In this document: piece after piece, positions 33,699-41,894 of the stretch
Layout of the letters: each line of letters starts with the position of its first letter
How positions within the stretch are numbered: position 1 is the first letter of the stretch
DNA from: Prevotella sp.
Lineage (GTDB): Bacteria; Bacteroidota; Bacteroidia; Bacteroidales; Bacteroidaceae
DNA: 43,615 nt
Assembly (NCBI GenBank): GCA_003447235.1
Contig: DLZV01000009.1
Location: 1-43,615 of the forward strand
Direction: 5' to 3'
The notes under the pieces: model-generated
Databases searched by the model: none
Told to the model about the DNA's origin: nothing
What the model saw: only the letters and a program-made list of their open reading frames with translations
Translations under genes and position numbers: made by a program

Positions 33699-34523
33699 TT
33701 ACTCGGCCTTTGCCTCCTCTGCCTGCTCCGTAGCGGGAGCGTCGTCACGGCGAGCGCGGCGAGCGTTGCGGCGCGGACGTGCCTCTGCGGCCTCCTCAGC
33801 CTGCTCGGCAGCAGCCTTCTCGTCAGCCTTCTCAGCCTTGCGCTCCTCGAGACCCTCTGCGATGGCACCGCAGACGGCAGAGAGGATCACCTCGACGCTG
33901 TCCTTGGCGTCGTCGTTGGCCGGGATAATGAAATCGACGTTGCGCGGGTCGGAGTTGGTATCGACGATGGCGAACACGGGGATGCCAAGGCGCTTAGCCT
34001 CCTTCACGGCGATGTGCTCCTTCATCACGTCGATGACGAAGAGTGCGCTCGGAAGGCGGGTCATGTCGGCGATGGAGCCGAGGTTCTTCTCCAGCTTGGC
34101 GCGCTGGCGGCTTACCTGCAGCAGCTCGCGCTTGGAGAGGTTGTCGAAGGTACCGTCAGACATGAGCTTGTCGATGTTGGTCATCTTCTTGACAGCCTTG
34201 CGGATGGTGGGGAAGTTGGTGAGCATACCACCAGCCCAACGCTCGCTCACGAAGGGCATGTTGACGGAAGCGGCCTTCTCAGCCACGATTTCCTTGGCCT
34301 GTTTTTTAGTAGCGACAAAGAGGATCTTCTTGCCCTGCTTTGCAATACCCTTCAATGCCTCGGCAGCGTCGTCGATCTTGGCGACGGTCTTGTGGAGGTC
34401 AATGATGTGGATGCCATTGCGCTCCATATAGATATACGGCTTCATGGCAGGGTTCCACTTGCGGTGGAGGTGGCCAAAGTGGCAGCCGGCCTCCAGTAAC
34501 TGGTCAAAACTTGTTCTTGACAT
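33699..34523 (-). CDS. rpsB: 30S ribosomal protein S2
   Basis: 274 residues. The conserved start SFDQLLEAGCHFGHLHRKWNPAMKPYI, ILFVATKKQAKEIV, VSERWAGGMLTNF, LPSALFVIDVMKEHIAVKEA and GIPVFAIVDTNSDP are all diagnostic of S2. The last 45 residues are a low-complexity Ala/Glu/Arg extension (about 230-274), longer than in E. coli. It lies 130 bp after the rpsI stop and 62 bp before tsf. Confidence 0.98.
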   Translation of the reverse strand: MSRTSFDQLLEAGCHFGHLHRKWNPAMKPYIYMERNGIHIIDLHKTVAKIDDAAEALKGIAKQGKKILFVATKKQAKEIVAEKAASVNMPFVSERWAGGMLTNFPTIRKAVKKMTNIDKLMSDGTFDNLSKRELLQVSRQRAKLEKNLGSIADMTRLPSALFVIDVMKEHIAVKEAKRLGIPVFAIVDTNSDPRNVDFIIPANDDAKDSVEVILSAVCGAIAEGLEERKAEKADEKAAAEQAEEAAEARPRRNARRARRDDAPATEQAEEAKAE

Positions 34524-34653
34524 GTTGTTGTTTCTTCTTTTGTTTGTTTACGTTCTTTTTAATTCTCTTGTCCAGAATCAACCTGCAAGTAGTCGATATG
34601 CCGACACATCGGGTCTTGCCGGTTTAGATACTAAACTGATCTCCTTCCAGCGA

Positions 34654-35040
34654 TTAGCGCTTGCTGAACTGGAAGTGAGCACGAGCCTTGGGCTGACCCG
34701 GCTTCTTGCGCTCGACGGCACGGCTGTCGCGCGTGAGGAATCCGGCGTCCTTGAGCTGCTTCTTGTCCTCGGCGTTGACCTTGACGAGCGCACGGGCGAT
34801 GGCGAGGCGCAGGGCCTGGCTCTGACCGGTGAAACCACCACCGTCGAGGTTGGCCTTGATGTCATACTGTCCCTCCACACCGAGCAGCTGCAGCGGCTGC
34901 TTCACGACGTACTGGAGGATGGCAGAGGGGAAGAACTCGTTGAGCTCCTTCTTGTTGATGGTAATCTTGCCGGTACCCTCCGACAGATATACGCGGGCCA
35001 CGGCACTCTTGCGGCGGCCAATTGCATTAATAAGTTCCAT
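34654..35040 (-). CDS. rpsI: 30S ribosomal protein S9
   Basis: 128 residues. The start NAIGRRKSAVARVYLSEG and the basic C-terminal tail ending FSKR that reaches the P-site tRNA are diagnostic. GGGFTGQSQALRLAIARAL in the middle is conserved. It sits 19 bp after rplM, the usual L13-S9 pair. Confidence 0.98.
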   Translation of the reverse strand: MELINAIGRRKSAVARVYLSEGTGKITINKKELNEFFPSAILQYVVKQPLQLLGVEGQYDIKANLDGGGFTGQSQALRLAIARALVKVNAEDKKQLKDAGFLTRDSRAVERKKPGQPKARAHFQFSKR

Positions 35041-35059
35041 TACTTACTATGTTAGGGGA

Positions 35060-35524
35060 TTATTTATACTGGTTAATATCAATAGCCTTGGGCTTCTGAG
35101 CCTCATGGCCCTGAAGGTCAGCACCCTCGATGACGACGAGGTTGTCCATCAGCGAACGGCCCAGCGGACCCTTCGGCAGCATGCCCTTGACGGCGTGGCG
35201 CAGCATCTTGTCGATACCGTTGGCGCGCTTGCGGAGCTCCTCGGGCGTGTTGAAACGCTGACCACCGGGATAGCCAGTATAACGGGTATAGACCTTATCC
35301 GTCTCCTTCTTGCCGGTGAAGACCACCTTCTCGGAGTTGATAATGATCACGTTGTCACCACAGTCGGCGTGCGGTGTGAAGTTGGGCTTGTACTTACCAC
35401 GAAGCAACTTAGCCACTTTTGAGCAGAGGCGGCCGACAACCTGGTCGGTAGCATCGACAACCACCCACTCCTTTTTCGCTGTTTCCTTATTTGCGGAAAT
35501 AGTCTTGTAACTTAAAGTGTCCAT
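35060..35524 (-). CDS. rplM: 50S ribosomal protein L13
   Basis: 154 residues. The segments WVVVDATDQVVGRLCSKVAKLLRGK, DNVIIINSEKVVFTGKK, YTRYTGYPGG and the C-terminal AVKGMLPKGPLGR are diagnostic of L13. It is first gene of the rplM-rpsI-rpsB-tsf unit. Upstream is a leader of about 200 nt with several hairpins, suggesting feedback control by one of the encoded proteins. Confidence 0.98.
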   Translation of the reverse strand: MDTLSYKTISANKETAKKEWVVVDATDQVVGRLCSKVAKLLRGKYKPNFTPHADCGDNVIIINSEKVVFTGKKETDKVYTRYTGYPGGQRFNTPEELRKRANGIDKMLRHAVKGMLPKGPLGRSLMDNLVVIEGADLQGHEAQKPKAIDINQYK

Positions 35525-35727
35525 AAAGATTTTTTGATAACTACTAAAAAACGTCTTTTAAATTGATTTGATATAGCGGAAACCTCACGGCGCCTCCAGT
35601 CTAAAAGAGACCATCCAGCATTATTCCCGCTGCGACTGCCCGACAGATTCCCTAACCATCGTGTCCGGCCAAAGGCACGACTATTAACACTATCCGGCGC
35701 GGCAACTTCTAAGCAAGCTGCCAAAGT
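35525..35727 (-). promoter_or_regulatory. Long structured leader of the ribosomal protein operon (candidate autoregulatory RNA)
   Basis: About 200 nt between the promoter and rplM. On the minus strand an 8-bp hairpin (GGCAGCTT/AAGTTGCC, about 35722-35701) is followed by CCGG/CCGG and CGTG/CACG pairings around 35697-35660 and further G+C-rich segments to 35580. There is no open frame of note. Ribosomal operons often carry such leaders, bound by one of their products. Confidence 0.5.
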
Positions 35728-35733
35728 CGGGGT

Positions 35734-35742
35734 GCAAAGTTA
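35734..35742 (-). promoter_or_regulatory. -7 promoter element of the ribosomal operon
   Basis: Minus-strand TAACTTTGC; start of transcription is expected near 35727, about 200 nt before rplM. Confidence 0.65.
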
Positions 35743-36130
35743 CATATTTTATATGGCAGTGCCACGGGGCGGGTGGGCGTGGCCTGCATTTTTACGAATA
35801 TTTAACGTCCCGCTCCCGCTCTGCCCCTCCGCGTTTGCCTTCTTCGTGGAGTTTGTTGGTAGGTTTCGAGGAAGCCTTATCGATGGTAGCTTATGTCGGA
35901 GGACGATCCTAACTTACCTTGCGCCTTGGTCGTAAGGAGCGTGGTCTTGATGCGCAAAGCGGGGCAGGAGCAATCCTTACGGCTTCACGTTATAGCGTTT
36001 GACGTTTTCGACCTTACATCTTAACGTTATAACGTTTAACGTTTTTGTTTTCGGCTTTGCGTCTTCAGCTTGATGATCCCGCCATTTTGTCTTTTCACTC
36101 TTGTGGTAGATCAATTCGTTTGCCCCTTTC
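35743..36130. other. Intergenic stretch with AACGTT repeats
   Basis: About 390 bases with no convincing gene. It contains two 22-bp near-identical repeats (see the repeat entry) and, at its right end, the promoter of the flippase gene. Confidence 0.55.
35987..36045. repeat. Two near-identical 22-bp repeats containing a perfect AACGTTATAACGTT palindrome
   Basis: Copies lie at 35987-36008 and 36024-36045 and differ at 2 of 22 positions. The second copy plus one base contains a perfect 14-bp palindrome (36023-36036). AACGTT also recurs just after. Confidence 0.8.
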
Positions 36131-36162
36131 TTGTGTAAAACGAGAAATAGCCTTACCTTTGC
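36131..36162 (+). promoter_or_regulatory. Promoter of the flippase-glycosyltransferase unit
   Basis: TTG at 36131-36133 and TACCTTTGC at 36154-36162 with a 20-bp spacer; 63 bp before the chosen start at 36226. Confidence 0.75.
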
Positions 36163-36225
36163 AGGCTGTTGGCACGGCGACCCGTAGCGGACGCCCGAAT
36201 GCCAAGGCAAGTATCAGCAAGACCA

Positions 36226-37710
36226 ATGGCAAGCAGTTTAAAGGAAAAGACGGCGCGCGGCCTCCTCTGGGGCGCGATAGACAATGGCGGAATGCAGCTC
36301 ATAGGACTCATCTTCGGAATCATCCTGGGCCGCCTTCTTACGCCGGGCGACTATGGCATGATCGCCATGATTACCATCTTCAGCGTCATCGCCAATGCCC
36401 TTCAGGAGTCGGGACTGGGGCGCGCCATCGTCAACCTCGACCAGCCCACGGACCGCGAGTGCAACAGTGTCTTCTGGTTCAACATCGCCGTGGCAGCCTC
36501 TTGCTACCTCCTCTTCTTCTTCCTGGCCCCGCTCATCGCCCGCTACTACCATGAGCCGCGGCTGACCGCCCTCTGCCGCTACGCCTTCCTGTCGTTTGTG
36601 CTCTCGGCCCCGGGTGTGGTGCAGTCGGCCCTGATGCAGAAGCGGTTGCTGGTGAAGCAGCGCACGAAGGCCAATATCGCCGCCGTGCTCACCTCCTCGG
36701 TGATCGGATCCATCATGGCGTGGCAGGGCTTCGGCTACTGGGCGCTGGCCACGCAGACCAACACCTACATCCTCCTCAACACCATCTTCTACTGGCGCAT
36801 CGCCGGTTGGCGCCCGTCGCTGAGTTTCGACCCCGAGCCCGTCCGACGCATGTTTCGGTTTAGTTGCAAGATCCTGGCCTCGACCATCATCTTCCAGATC
36901 AACAACAACGTGCTCAACATCCTGCTGGGCCACTATTTCTCCGCCCGTGCCACGGGCTACTACAACCAGGCCTACCAGTGGAACTCGAAGGTCATCTATC
37001 TCTTGCAGGGCATGCTCGGCGCCGTCTCCCAACCCGTGATGGTCGATCTTCGCAACAATCCCTCGCGCCAGCTCGCTGCCCTCCGCAAGTTGGTGCGCTT
37101 CACGGCCTTTCTCTCCTTCCCCCTCGTGCTCGGTTTCGGTCTGGTCTCCCGCGAGTTTATCCTCATCACGCTCACGGAGAAATGGCTCCAGAGCGCGTCC
37201 TACCTCGAAATACTCTGCATTGGCGGCGCCTTCCTTCCCATCTCCACCCTGCTCTCCGACTTCATCATCAGTCAGGGCCGCTCGGGCGTCTATCTCGGAA
37301 GCACCGTCACGCTGGGCCTGCTCCAGATCGTCTCCATGGTCGTGCTCTATCCCCTCGGCATCCGCACGATGATCGTGGGCGCCGTCACCATCAATATCGT
37401 CTGGACCTTTGTCTGGCTCCTGCTCGGAGGCCGCCTCATCGGCTATCGCCTGGCGCTCTTCCTGCGCGACATCATCCCCTTCGGCGTGGCCGCAGCTGCC
37501 GTCATGGCCGCCACGGGATGGATCACCTCCCCGCTTGCCAATCCCTGGCTGCTGCTCCTCTCGCGCATCGCCCTGGCTGCCGTGCTCTACTATGCCGTCA
37601 TGCGCCTGGCGGGCGCAGAGATCCTGCGGGAATGTATGGGCTTCCTCCTGCGTAGGAAGCCGAAGAACGCCCCTGCCGAGGAGTCCTCCACTATAGCCGA
37701 CAAAGCGTAG
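36226..37710 (+). CDS. Polysaccharide flippase (Wzx/PST type, MOP superfamily)
   Basis: 494 residues from the ATG at 36226, chosen because MASSLKEKTARGLLWGAIDNGGMQ is the usual start of this family; the 19 codons before it begin right at the promoter. Many hydrophobic membrane segments (probably 12-14) run from GLIFGIILGRLLTPGDYGMIAMI to the C-terminus. FLAPLIARYYHEP and SALMQKRLLVKQRTKANIAAVLTSS are typical family stretches. It would move lipid-linked oligosaccharide across the inner membrane. A glycosyltransferase gene follows 41 bp later. The substrate is unknown, and no polymerase is seen in this window. Confidence 0.9.
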   Translation: MASSLKEKTARGLLWGAIDNGGMQLIGLIFGIILGRLLTPGDYGMIAMITIFSVIANALQESGLGRAIVNLDQPTDRECNSVFWFNIAVAASCYLLFFFLAPLIARYYHEPRLTALCRYAFLSFVLSAPGVVQSALMQKRLLVKQRTKANIAAVLTSSVIGSIMAWQGFGYWALATQTNTYILLNTIFYWRIAGWRPSLSFDPEPVRRMFRFSCKILASTIIFQINNNVLNILLGHYFSARATGYYNQAYQWNSKVIYLLQGMLGAVSQPVMVDLRNNPSRQLAALRKLVRFTAFLSFPLVLGFGLVSREFILITLTEKWLQSASYLEILCIGGAFLPISTLLSDFIISQGRSGVYLGSTVTLGLLQIVSMVVLYPLGIRTMIVGAVTINIVWTFVWLLLGGRLIGYRLALFLRDIIPFGVAAAAVMAATGWITSPLANPWLLLLSRIALAAVLYYAVMRLAGAEILRECMGFLLRRKPKNAPAEESSTIADKA

Positions 37711-37751
37711 CAGAACAGAAAACAAGAAGCAAAAGAAGAAAGGAAGTCAAG

Positions 37752-38705
37752 ATGAATAAGCCAACCGTTTCCATCATCCTCTGCACCTACAATGGCGCAC
37801 GTTTTATCCGAGAGCAACTCGACTCGATCGTCGCCCAGACCTACCCCCTGCTGGAGGTCATCATCCAAGACGACGGATCGACCGACGACACGGTCGCCAT
37901 CTGCAATGAGTATGCGGTCCGCTTTCCTTATATAAAGGTAAGGAGAAATGAGCACAACCTCGGCTTCAACCTCAACTTCAAGTCGGCAGCCATGCGGGCC
38001 CAGGGCGACTTCGTGGCCATCAGCGACCAGGACGATGTATGGATGGCGGACAAGATAGAGACCCTCGTCGCTCATATCGGCGACCACGACATCTGCTTCT
38101 CCACCCACCTGCGCGGCCGGACGCCCGAGGACAGCCATACGGTCTCTCCGCAGTATAGCCTGGAGGCCCTGCTCTTTGGCGGCTTTGCGGGCCACACCAT
38201 GCTGCTCCGCCGCGACTTCATCCAGACCGAGGAATACTGGATAGACCATATCCACTACGACTGGAGCCTCGCTCTCTGTGCCCAACTCCACCGTGGCATC
38301 GTCCGTGTCGACCGCCCGCTCAACTGGCACCGGCAGCATGAGGCTTCGGCCTGCGCCGTGGAGAACCAGACCCTCGGCGGCGGCACCGTGGGCAAGGCCA
38401 CATGGCAACCCTACGCCTATGGCTGGGCCAACTACCACCGCCTGCAGCAGAAGCCCCACTGGCGCACCCTCTACCAGTATATCTACGACCATACCACCGC
38501 GCCCCAATATCGCCTGGTCCACCAGATGTGCCGCTCGATGCTCAGCAGCAGTCCCCTGGCCTTGCTGCGCCTCTGCCTGATCTGCCTGCGCCACCGTCAG
38601 ACGATCTATTACCACCAGAATCTCCATGGGCTCAAAGGTTGCATCCGCGGCTTCTTCTACCCCTTCATCTTCGCCTACGGCAACGTGCAGTACGACTTGG
38701 AGTAA
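37752..38705 (+). CDS. Family 2 glycosyltransferase
   Basis: 317 residues with a GT-A fold. It starts with KPTVSIILCTYNGARFIREQLDSIVAQTYP, then IIQDDGSTDDTVAI and the metal-binding AISDQDDVWMADKIE near residues 91-105. These match rhamnosyl/galactosyl-type GT2 enzymes of surface polysaccharides. The C-terminal hydrophobic stretch near 267-285 may lie on the membrane. It is second gene after the flippase, 41 bp away, so the two probably act on the same glycan. Donor sugar not predictable. Confidence 0.93.
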   Translation: MNKPTVSIILCTYNGARFIREQLDSIVAQTYPLLEVIIQDDGSTDDTVAICNEYAVRFPYIKVRRNEHNLGFNLNFKSAAMRAQGDFVAISDQDDVWMADKIETLVAHIGDHDICFSTHLRGRTPEDSHTVSPQYSLEALLFGGFAGHTMLLRRDFIQTEEYWIDHIHYDWSLALCAQLHRGIVRVDRPLNWHRQHEASACAVENQTLGGGTVGKATWQPYAYGWANYHRLQQKPHWRTLYQYIYDHTTAPQYRLVHQMCRSMLSSSPLALLRLCLICLRHRQTIYYHQNLHGLKGCIRGFFYPFIFAYGNVQYDLE

Positions 38706-38757
38706 GGGCGAAATAATAGCGCTTCCTTTGCCTTGGAGCGATTTTATGTCTCATTTA

Positions 38758-38790
38758 TTTGCGCAATCCTAATTTTTATATTACTTTTGC
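38758..38790 (+). promoter_or_regulatory. Promoter of the BspA-like gene
   Basis: TTTG at 38758-38761 and TACTTTTGC at 38782-38790 with a 20-bp spacer; leader of about 60 nt. Confidence 0.7.
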
Positions 38791-38854
38791 GGTCGATTGG
38801 CCAGATCTCTTACAGATTACCCAGACGACGAAACATAACTTAAATAATAACTAT

Positions 38855-39730
38855 ATGAGACAAACGAAGACTCCCCACTCCTGCGGCCACAGGGTTGCCC
38901 GCCTTGCCACCCTTGTCATGCTCCTTGGTTTCCTTGGTGCGCTGCAGAGCAAGGCACAGACGGCCTACGCCCTCTACAACGACAGTACGCTGACGTTCTA
39001 CTACGACGAGAACCAGCCCGACAGCAACTACTTCGACATGAGTTTCCATACGGACCCGGCCTACGGCAAGGTGCCCTCCTGGTATGAGCTCTGCGATTCC
39101 GTCGATACCATCGTCTTCGATGCCAGTTTCGCCGACTACCGCCCGACCGACTGCACGGCCTGGTTCTGTGGCTACTATCTGCTCAAGAATATCGACGGTA
39201 TGGAGAATCTCCACACCGACAGCGTCAAGAGCATGAACAACATGTTCTGCGCTTGCTCCAACCTCTACAACGTCGATCTCTCCCATTTCAATACCGAGAA
39301 CGTCGAGGACATGAGCCGCATGTTCTATTTCAGTACGGGCTTCTCCACGCTCGACCTCTCCTATTTCAATACGAAGAACGTCAAGGACATGAGCGAGATG
39401 TTCTACTGGAGCTACTACCTCGGCACCATCTTTGCCAGCGAGACCTTCACCGTCGAGTCGGTGGAGAATAGCACGGATATGTTCACGGGCTGCACGGCGC
39501 TGGAGGGAGCGATCCTCTACGATCCCGTCCGCACTTCCGCCCGCTACGCCAACTACGTCGATGGCTATTTCACCTACAAGGATCCCACGGCCATCGCCCC
39601 CGCTACCCGCACAGCCCAGGACGAGCCCATCGTCCGCTACGACTTGCAGGGCCGCCGTCTCACTGCTCCCCAGCGAGGTATCAACATCGTGAAGCAGGGC
39701 AACAAGACCACCAAGGTGCTCGTGAAATAA
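38855..39730 (+). CDS. BspA-like/DUF285 repeat surface protein with C-terminal sorting-type tail
   Basis: 291 residues from the ATG at 38855; the frame is open farther upstream, but the promoter at 38782-38790 excludes that. The signal peptide is about residues 14-35 (ending SKAQ). About 115-235 holds three to four 25-residue DUF285 repeats of the type 'DLSxFNTxNVxDMSxMFYxS', as in BspA and Mycoplasma surface proteins. The C-terminus YDLQGRRLTAPQRGINIVKQ... resembles type IX secretion tails and the end of the M6 protease in this window. It is likely displayed at the surface for adhesion or binding. Shorter than most BspA-like proteins. Confidence 0.87.
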   Translation: MRQTKTPHSCGHRVARLATLVMLLGFLGALQSKAQTAYALYNDSTLTFYYDENQPDSNYFDMSFHTDPAYGKVPSWYELCDSVDTIVFDASFADYRPTDCTAWFCGYYLLKNIDGMENLHTDSVKSMNNMFCACSNLYNVDLSHFNTENVEDMSRMFYFSTGFSTLDLSYFNTKNVKDMSEMFYWSYYLGTIFASETFTVESVENSTDMFTGCTALEGAILYDPVRTSARYANYVDGYFTYKDPTAIAPATRTAQDEPIVRYDLQGRRLTAPQRGINIVKQGNKTTKVLVK

Positions 39731-39756
39731 CGAATACTTTCGATAGACAATACCCG

Positions 39757-39875
39757 CCCTTCGGGGCTGGACCCATCATCGGGACGACAGGGACGAAACC
39801 AGACAAAAGACCACCTGCCGTCCCGATGATGGCGTTGATAGGGAGGAATCTGGGAGAATCATAGGCCCCGAGGGG
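39757..39875. repeat. Nested inverted repeats between the BspA-like gene and the cytidylyltransferase gene
   Basis: An inner perfect 14-bp stem CCATCATCGGGACG/CGTCCCGATGATGG (39773-39786 with 39819-39832) continues inward with CAGG/CCTG. An outer 11-bp stem CCCTTCGGGGC/GCCCCGAGGGG (39757-39767 with 39865-39875) surrounds it. It is larger than needed for a terminator and lacks a T-run. Confidence 0.8.
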
Positions 39876-39892
39876 CTTATCTCGTGGAAAGA

Positions 39893-39925
39893 TTTGCCCG
39901 AACGGAGTTTTTTTCCTAACTTTGC
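39893..39925 (+). promoter_or_regulatory. Promoter of the cytidylyltransferase-epimerase pair
   Basis: TTTG at 39893-39896 and TAACTTTGC at 39917-39925 with a 20-bp spacer, 24 bp before the start codon. Confidence 0.75.
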
Positions 39926-39949
39926 CCAAAACAATCCGTTAAGAAATAT

Positions 39950-40669
39950 ATGAACATCGCACTATTGACTGCCGGCGGTGTCGGCAACCGCATGGGACAG
40001 GACATTCCCAAGCAGTTCATGACCATAGACAATATCCCCGTCATCATCTATACGATGCGGGCCTTCCAGCAGCACCCGCAGATCGACGCCCTCGCGGTGG
40101 TCTGCCTCAAGGGCTGGGAGGTGATGCTGCAGGCCTACGCCAACCAGTTCAACATCACCAAACTGCAGTGGATCTTCGAGGGAGGCGACAGCAATCAGCA
40201 CTCCATCCGCAACGGACTCCAGGGACTGCGTGACGCAGGCTGCAAGGACGACGACATCGTGCTCGTCCACGACGGCGTGCGCCCCTTGGTCTCGGAGCGC
40301 ATCATCAGCGAGAACATCGACCTCTGCCAGCGCTATGGCTACGCCGTGACGGGCATGACCTGCAAGGAGGCCATCATGGAGAAGGTCGGCGACTGCGTGG
40401 AGAACATCACCATCCCCCGCGAGCGCCTCGTGCGCACGCAGACCCCCCACACCTATCATCTTGGCGACCTGCTGCGGGCCCACGACGAGGCGGAGGAGAA
40501 GCACGTGGAGAACACGGTGGCTTCGTGTACGCTGATGGCGGCCCTCGGCGTGGAGGACCAGCACCTGGTCATCGGGTCGGAGAAGAACGGACTGAAACTC
40601 ACGCAGACGGAGGACGTCGAGCTCTTCAAGGCCCTCATCCACACATCGAAGGAAGCATGGCTGAAGTGA
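39950..40669 (+). CDS. IspD/TarI-family cytidylyltransferase
   Basis: 239 residues. The nucleotide-binding signature LLTAGGVGNRMGQDIPKQF is at about 5-23, with EGGDSNQHSIRNGL, VLVHDGVRPLVS and RTQTPHTYHL following, all conserved in both IspD (CDP-methylerythritol) and TarI (CDP-ribitol) enzymes. It overlaps by 13 bp with an SDR epimerase and lies near a flippase and glycosyltransferase. I infer that it activates an alditol or related phosphate for a surface glycan rather than serving isoprenoid synthesis. That cannot be proved from sequence alone. If no other ispD exists in the genome, it would be the isoprenoid enzyme. Confidence 0.85.
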   Translation: MNIALLTAGGVGNRMGQDIPKQFMTIDNIPVIIYTMRAFQQHPQIDALAVVCLKGWEVMLQAYANQFNITKLQWIFEGGDSNQHSIRNGLQGLRDAGCKDDDIVLVHDGVRPLVSERIISENIDLCQRYGYAVTGMTCKEAIMEKVGDCVENITIPRERLVRTQTPHTYHLGDLLRAHDEAEEKHVENTVASCTLMAALGVEDQHLVIGSEKNGLKLTQTEDVELFKALIHTSKEAWLK

Positions 40670-41688
40670 GTCTCTACGAGCAGGATGTCCTGCGGGCAGC
40701 CTCGCAGGACCTGCCCTGGCAGCTGCTCGACGGCAAGAACGTCCTCGTGACGGGAGCGACGGGACTGATAGGCGGTGCCGTCGCCGACGTGCTGATGGCA
40801 GCGCCCACCTCGTGTCGCGTCTTTGCCTCGGGTCGCAACCAGCAGCGGGCGGAGAAGCGTTTTGCCCGCTACACACAGTCCGACCGGTTCCGTTTCCTTC
40901 CGATGGACCTCACGCAGCCGCTGGAAGGCGACACCGACTTCCACTTCGTCATCGATGCGGCAGGCGGCGCGGCTCCCCGGCTCTACAAGGAAGACCCTGT
41001 CGGCGTGATGCGGTCCAACCTCAATGGCGTGGACCATCTCTTCCAGTATGGCGTTCGCCACGCGCTCCAGCGCTTCCTCTATGTCTCCTCGGGCGAGGTC
41101 TATGGCGAGGGCGACGGCCGTCCCTTCACGGAGGACTATAGTGGCTATGTCAATCCGCTGGAGGTGCGATCCTGCTATCCCTCGGCCAAGCGGGCTACGG
41201 AGACGCTATGTGCCTGCTATGGCGCCCAGCACCATGTCGAGGTTGTCGTCGCGCGTCCCTCCCACGTCTATGGACCGGGCTTCACGGAGTCGGACAACCG
41301 CGTCTATGCGCAGTTCATCCGCAATGTGGAGCGTGGCGAGGACATCGTCCTCAAGAGCAAGGGCGAGGCCTTCCGCTCCTGGACCTATGTGGTCGATTGT
41401 GCGACGGCCCTCCTCCATATCCTCCTCTTGGGTAAGGACGGCGAAGCCTACAATGTCGCCGACGAACAGTCCAATATCACCATCCGCCAACTGGCAGAAC
41501 TCACGGCAGGAATGGCTGGGCGCCAAGTCGTCTTCGACATTCCCGACGATGCGACCCATGGTGTCACCACGCCCATCACCAAGGCGGTCTTTGACACCCG
41601 CCGCCTTCAGTCGCTTGGATGGCAGCCGCTGTGGCACATCGAGGAGGGGCTCCGCCATACTGTAGACCAACGGTGTTGTTTTTTCTAG
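40657..41688 (+). CDS. NAD-dependent epimerase/dehydratase (extended SDR)
   Basis: 343 residues from the ATG at 40657, overlapping the cytidylyltransferase stop by 13 bp. The Rossmann motif VTGATGLIGG is near residues 31-40. SSGEVYGEG and the catalytic Tyr-x-x-x-Lys (CYPSAKRATE) are present, as is the sugar-binding segment RPSHVYGPGFTESDNRVYAQF. It probably converts the nucleotide sugar or CDP-linked product made by its neighbour. The protein ends abruptly in HTVDQRCCFF just where the sequence becomes A+T-rich, so its original C-terminus may have been changed by an insertion. Confidence 0.9.
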   Translation: MAEVSLYEQDVLRAASQDLPWQLLDGKNVLVTGATGLIGGAVADVLMAAPTSCRVFASGRNQQRAEKRFARYTQSDRFRFLPMDLTQPLEGDTDFHFVIDAAGGAAPRLYKEDPVGVMRSNLNGVDHLFQYGVRHALQRFLYVSSGEVYGEGDGRPFTEDYSGYVNPLEVRSCYPSAKRATETLCACYGAQHHVEVVVARPSHVYGPGFTESDNRVYAQFIRNVERGEDIVLKSKGEAFRSWTYVVDCATALLHILLLGKDGEAYNVADEQSNITIRQLAELTAGMAGRQVVFDIPDDATHGVTTPITKAVFDTRRLQSLGWQPLWHIEEGLRHTVDQRCCFF

Positions 41689-41894
41689 TTCGTCCGTGTT
41701 TTGGAGTGGCGCTTGAAGTCGCGGCGTAGCAAGGTGGTATTTGCGATGTTGTAAAAACAAGAATAAACAATAAGCAAAATAAAGAATGCAACGATATGGG
41801 ATTTTCCTCTAAATAGTTGCCGTCTTATCCGAGAAGTCTTTTCCTCATGATAGTTTCTCGTGAAAATGTATTGCATTTGAGGTGTGAATAAAGA
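41689..41894. other. A+T-rich spacer before the DUF1016 gene
   Basis: About 205 bases. A 63-codon minus-strand frame with one hydrophobic stretch exists but is not convincing. The left end carries TTCGTCCG....TTGGAGTG, which recurs at 43329-43347. Confidence 0.4.

Noticed and set aside
35977..36210. A 77-codon minus-strand frame upstream of the flippase
   Set aside because: Its C-terminal half is just the translation of the AACGTT repeats, and it runs through the flippase promoter.
36238..37725. A 495-codon minus-strand frame opposite the flippase gene
   Set aside because: Shadow frame with Glu/Asp/Gly/His-rich product; the plus strand encodes a multi-pass membrane protein with family motifs.
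41685..41876. A 63-codon minus-strand frame with one hydrophobic stretch before the DUF1016 gene
   Set aside because: No promoter or homology is evident, it overlaps the epimerase end, and A+T-rich spacers readily give such frames.
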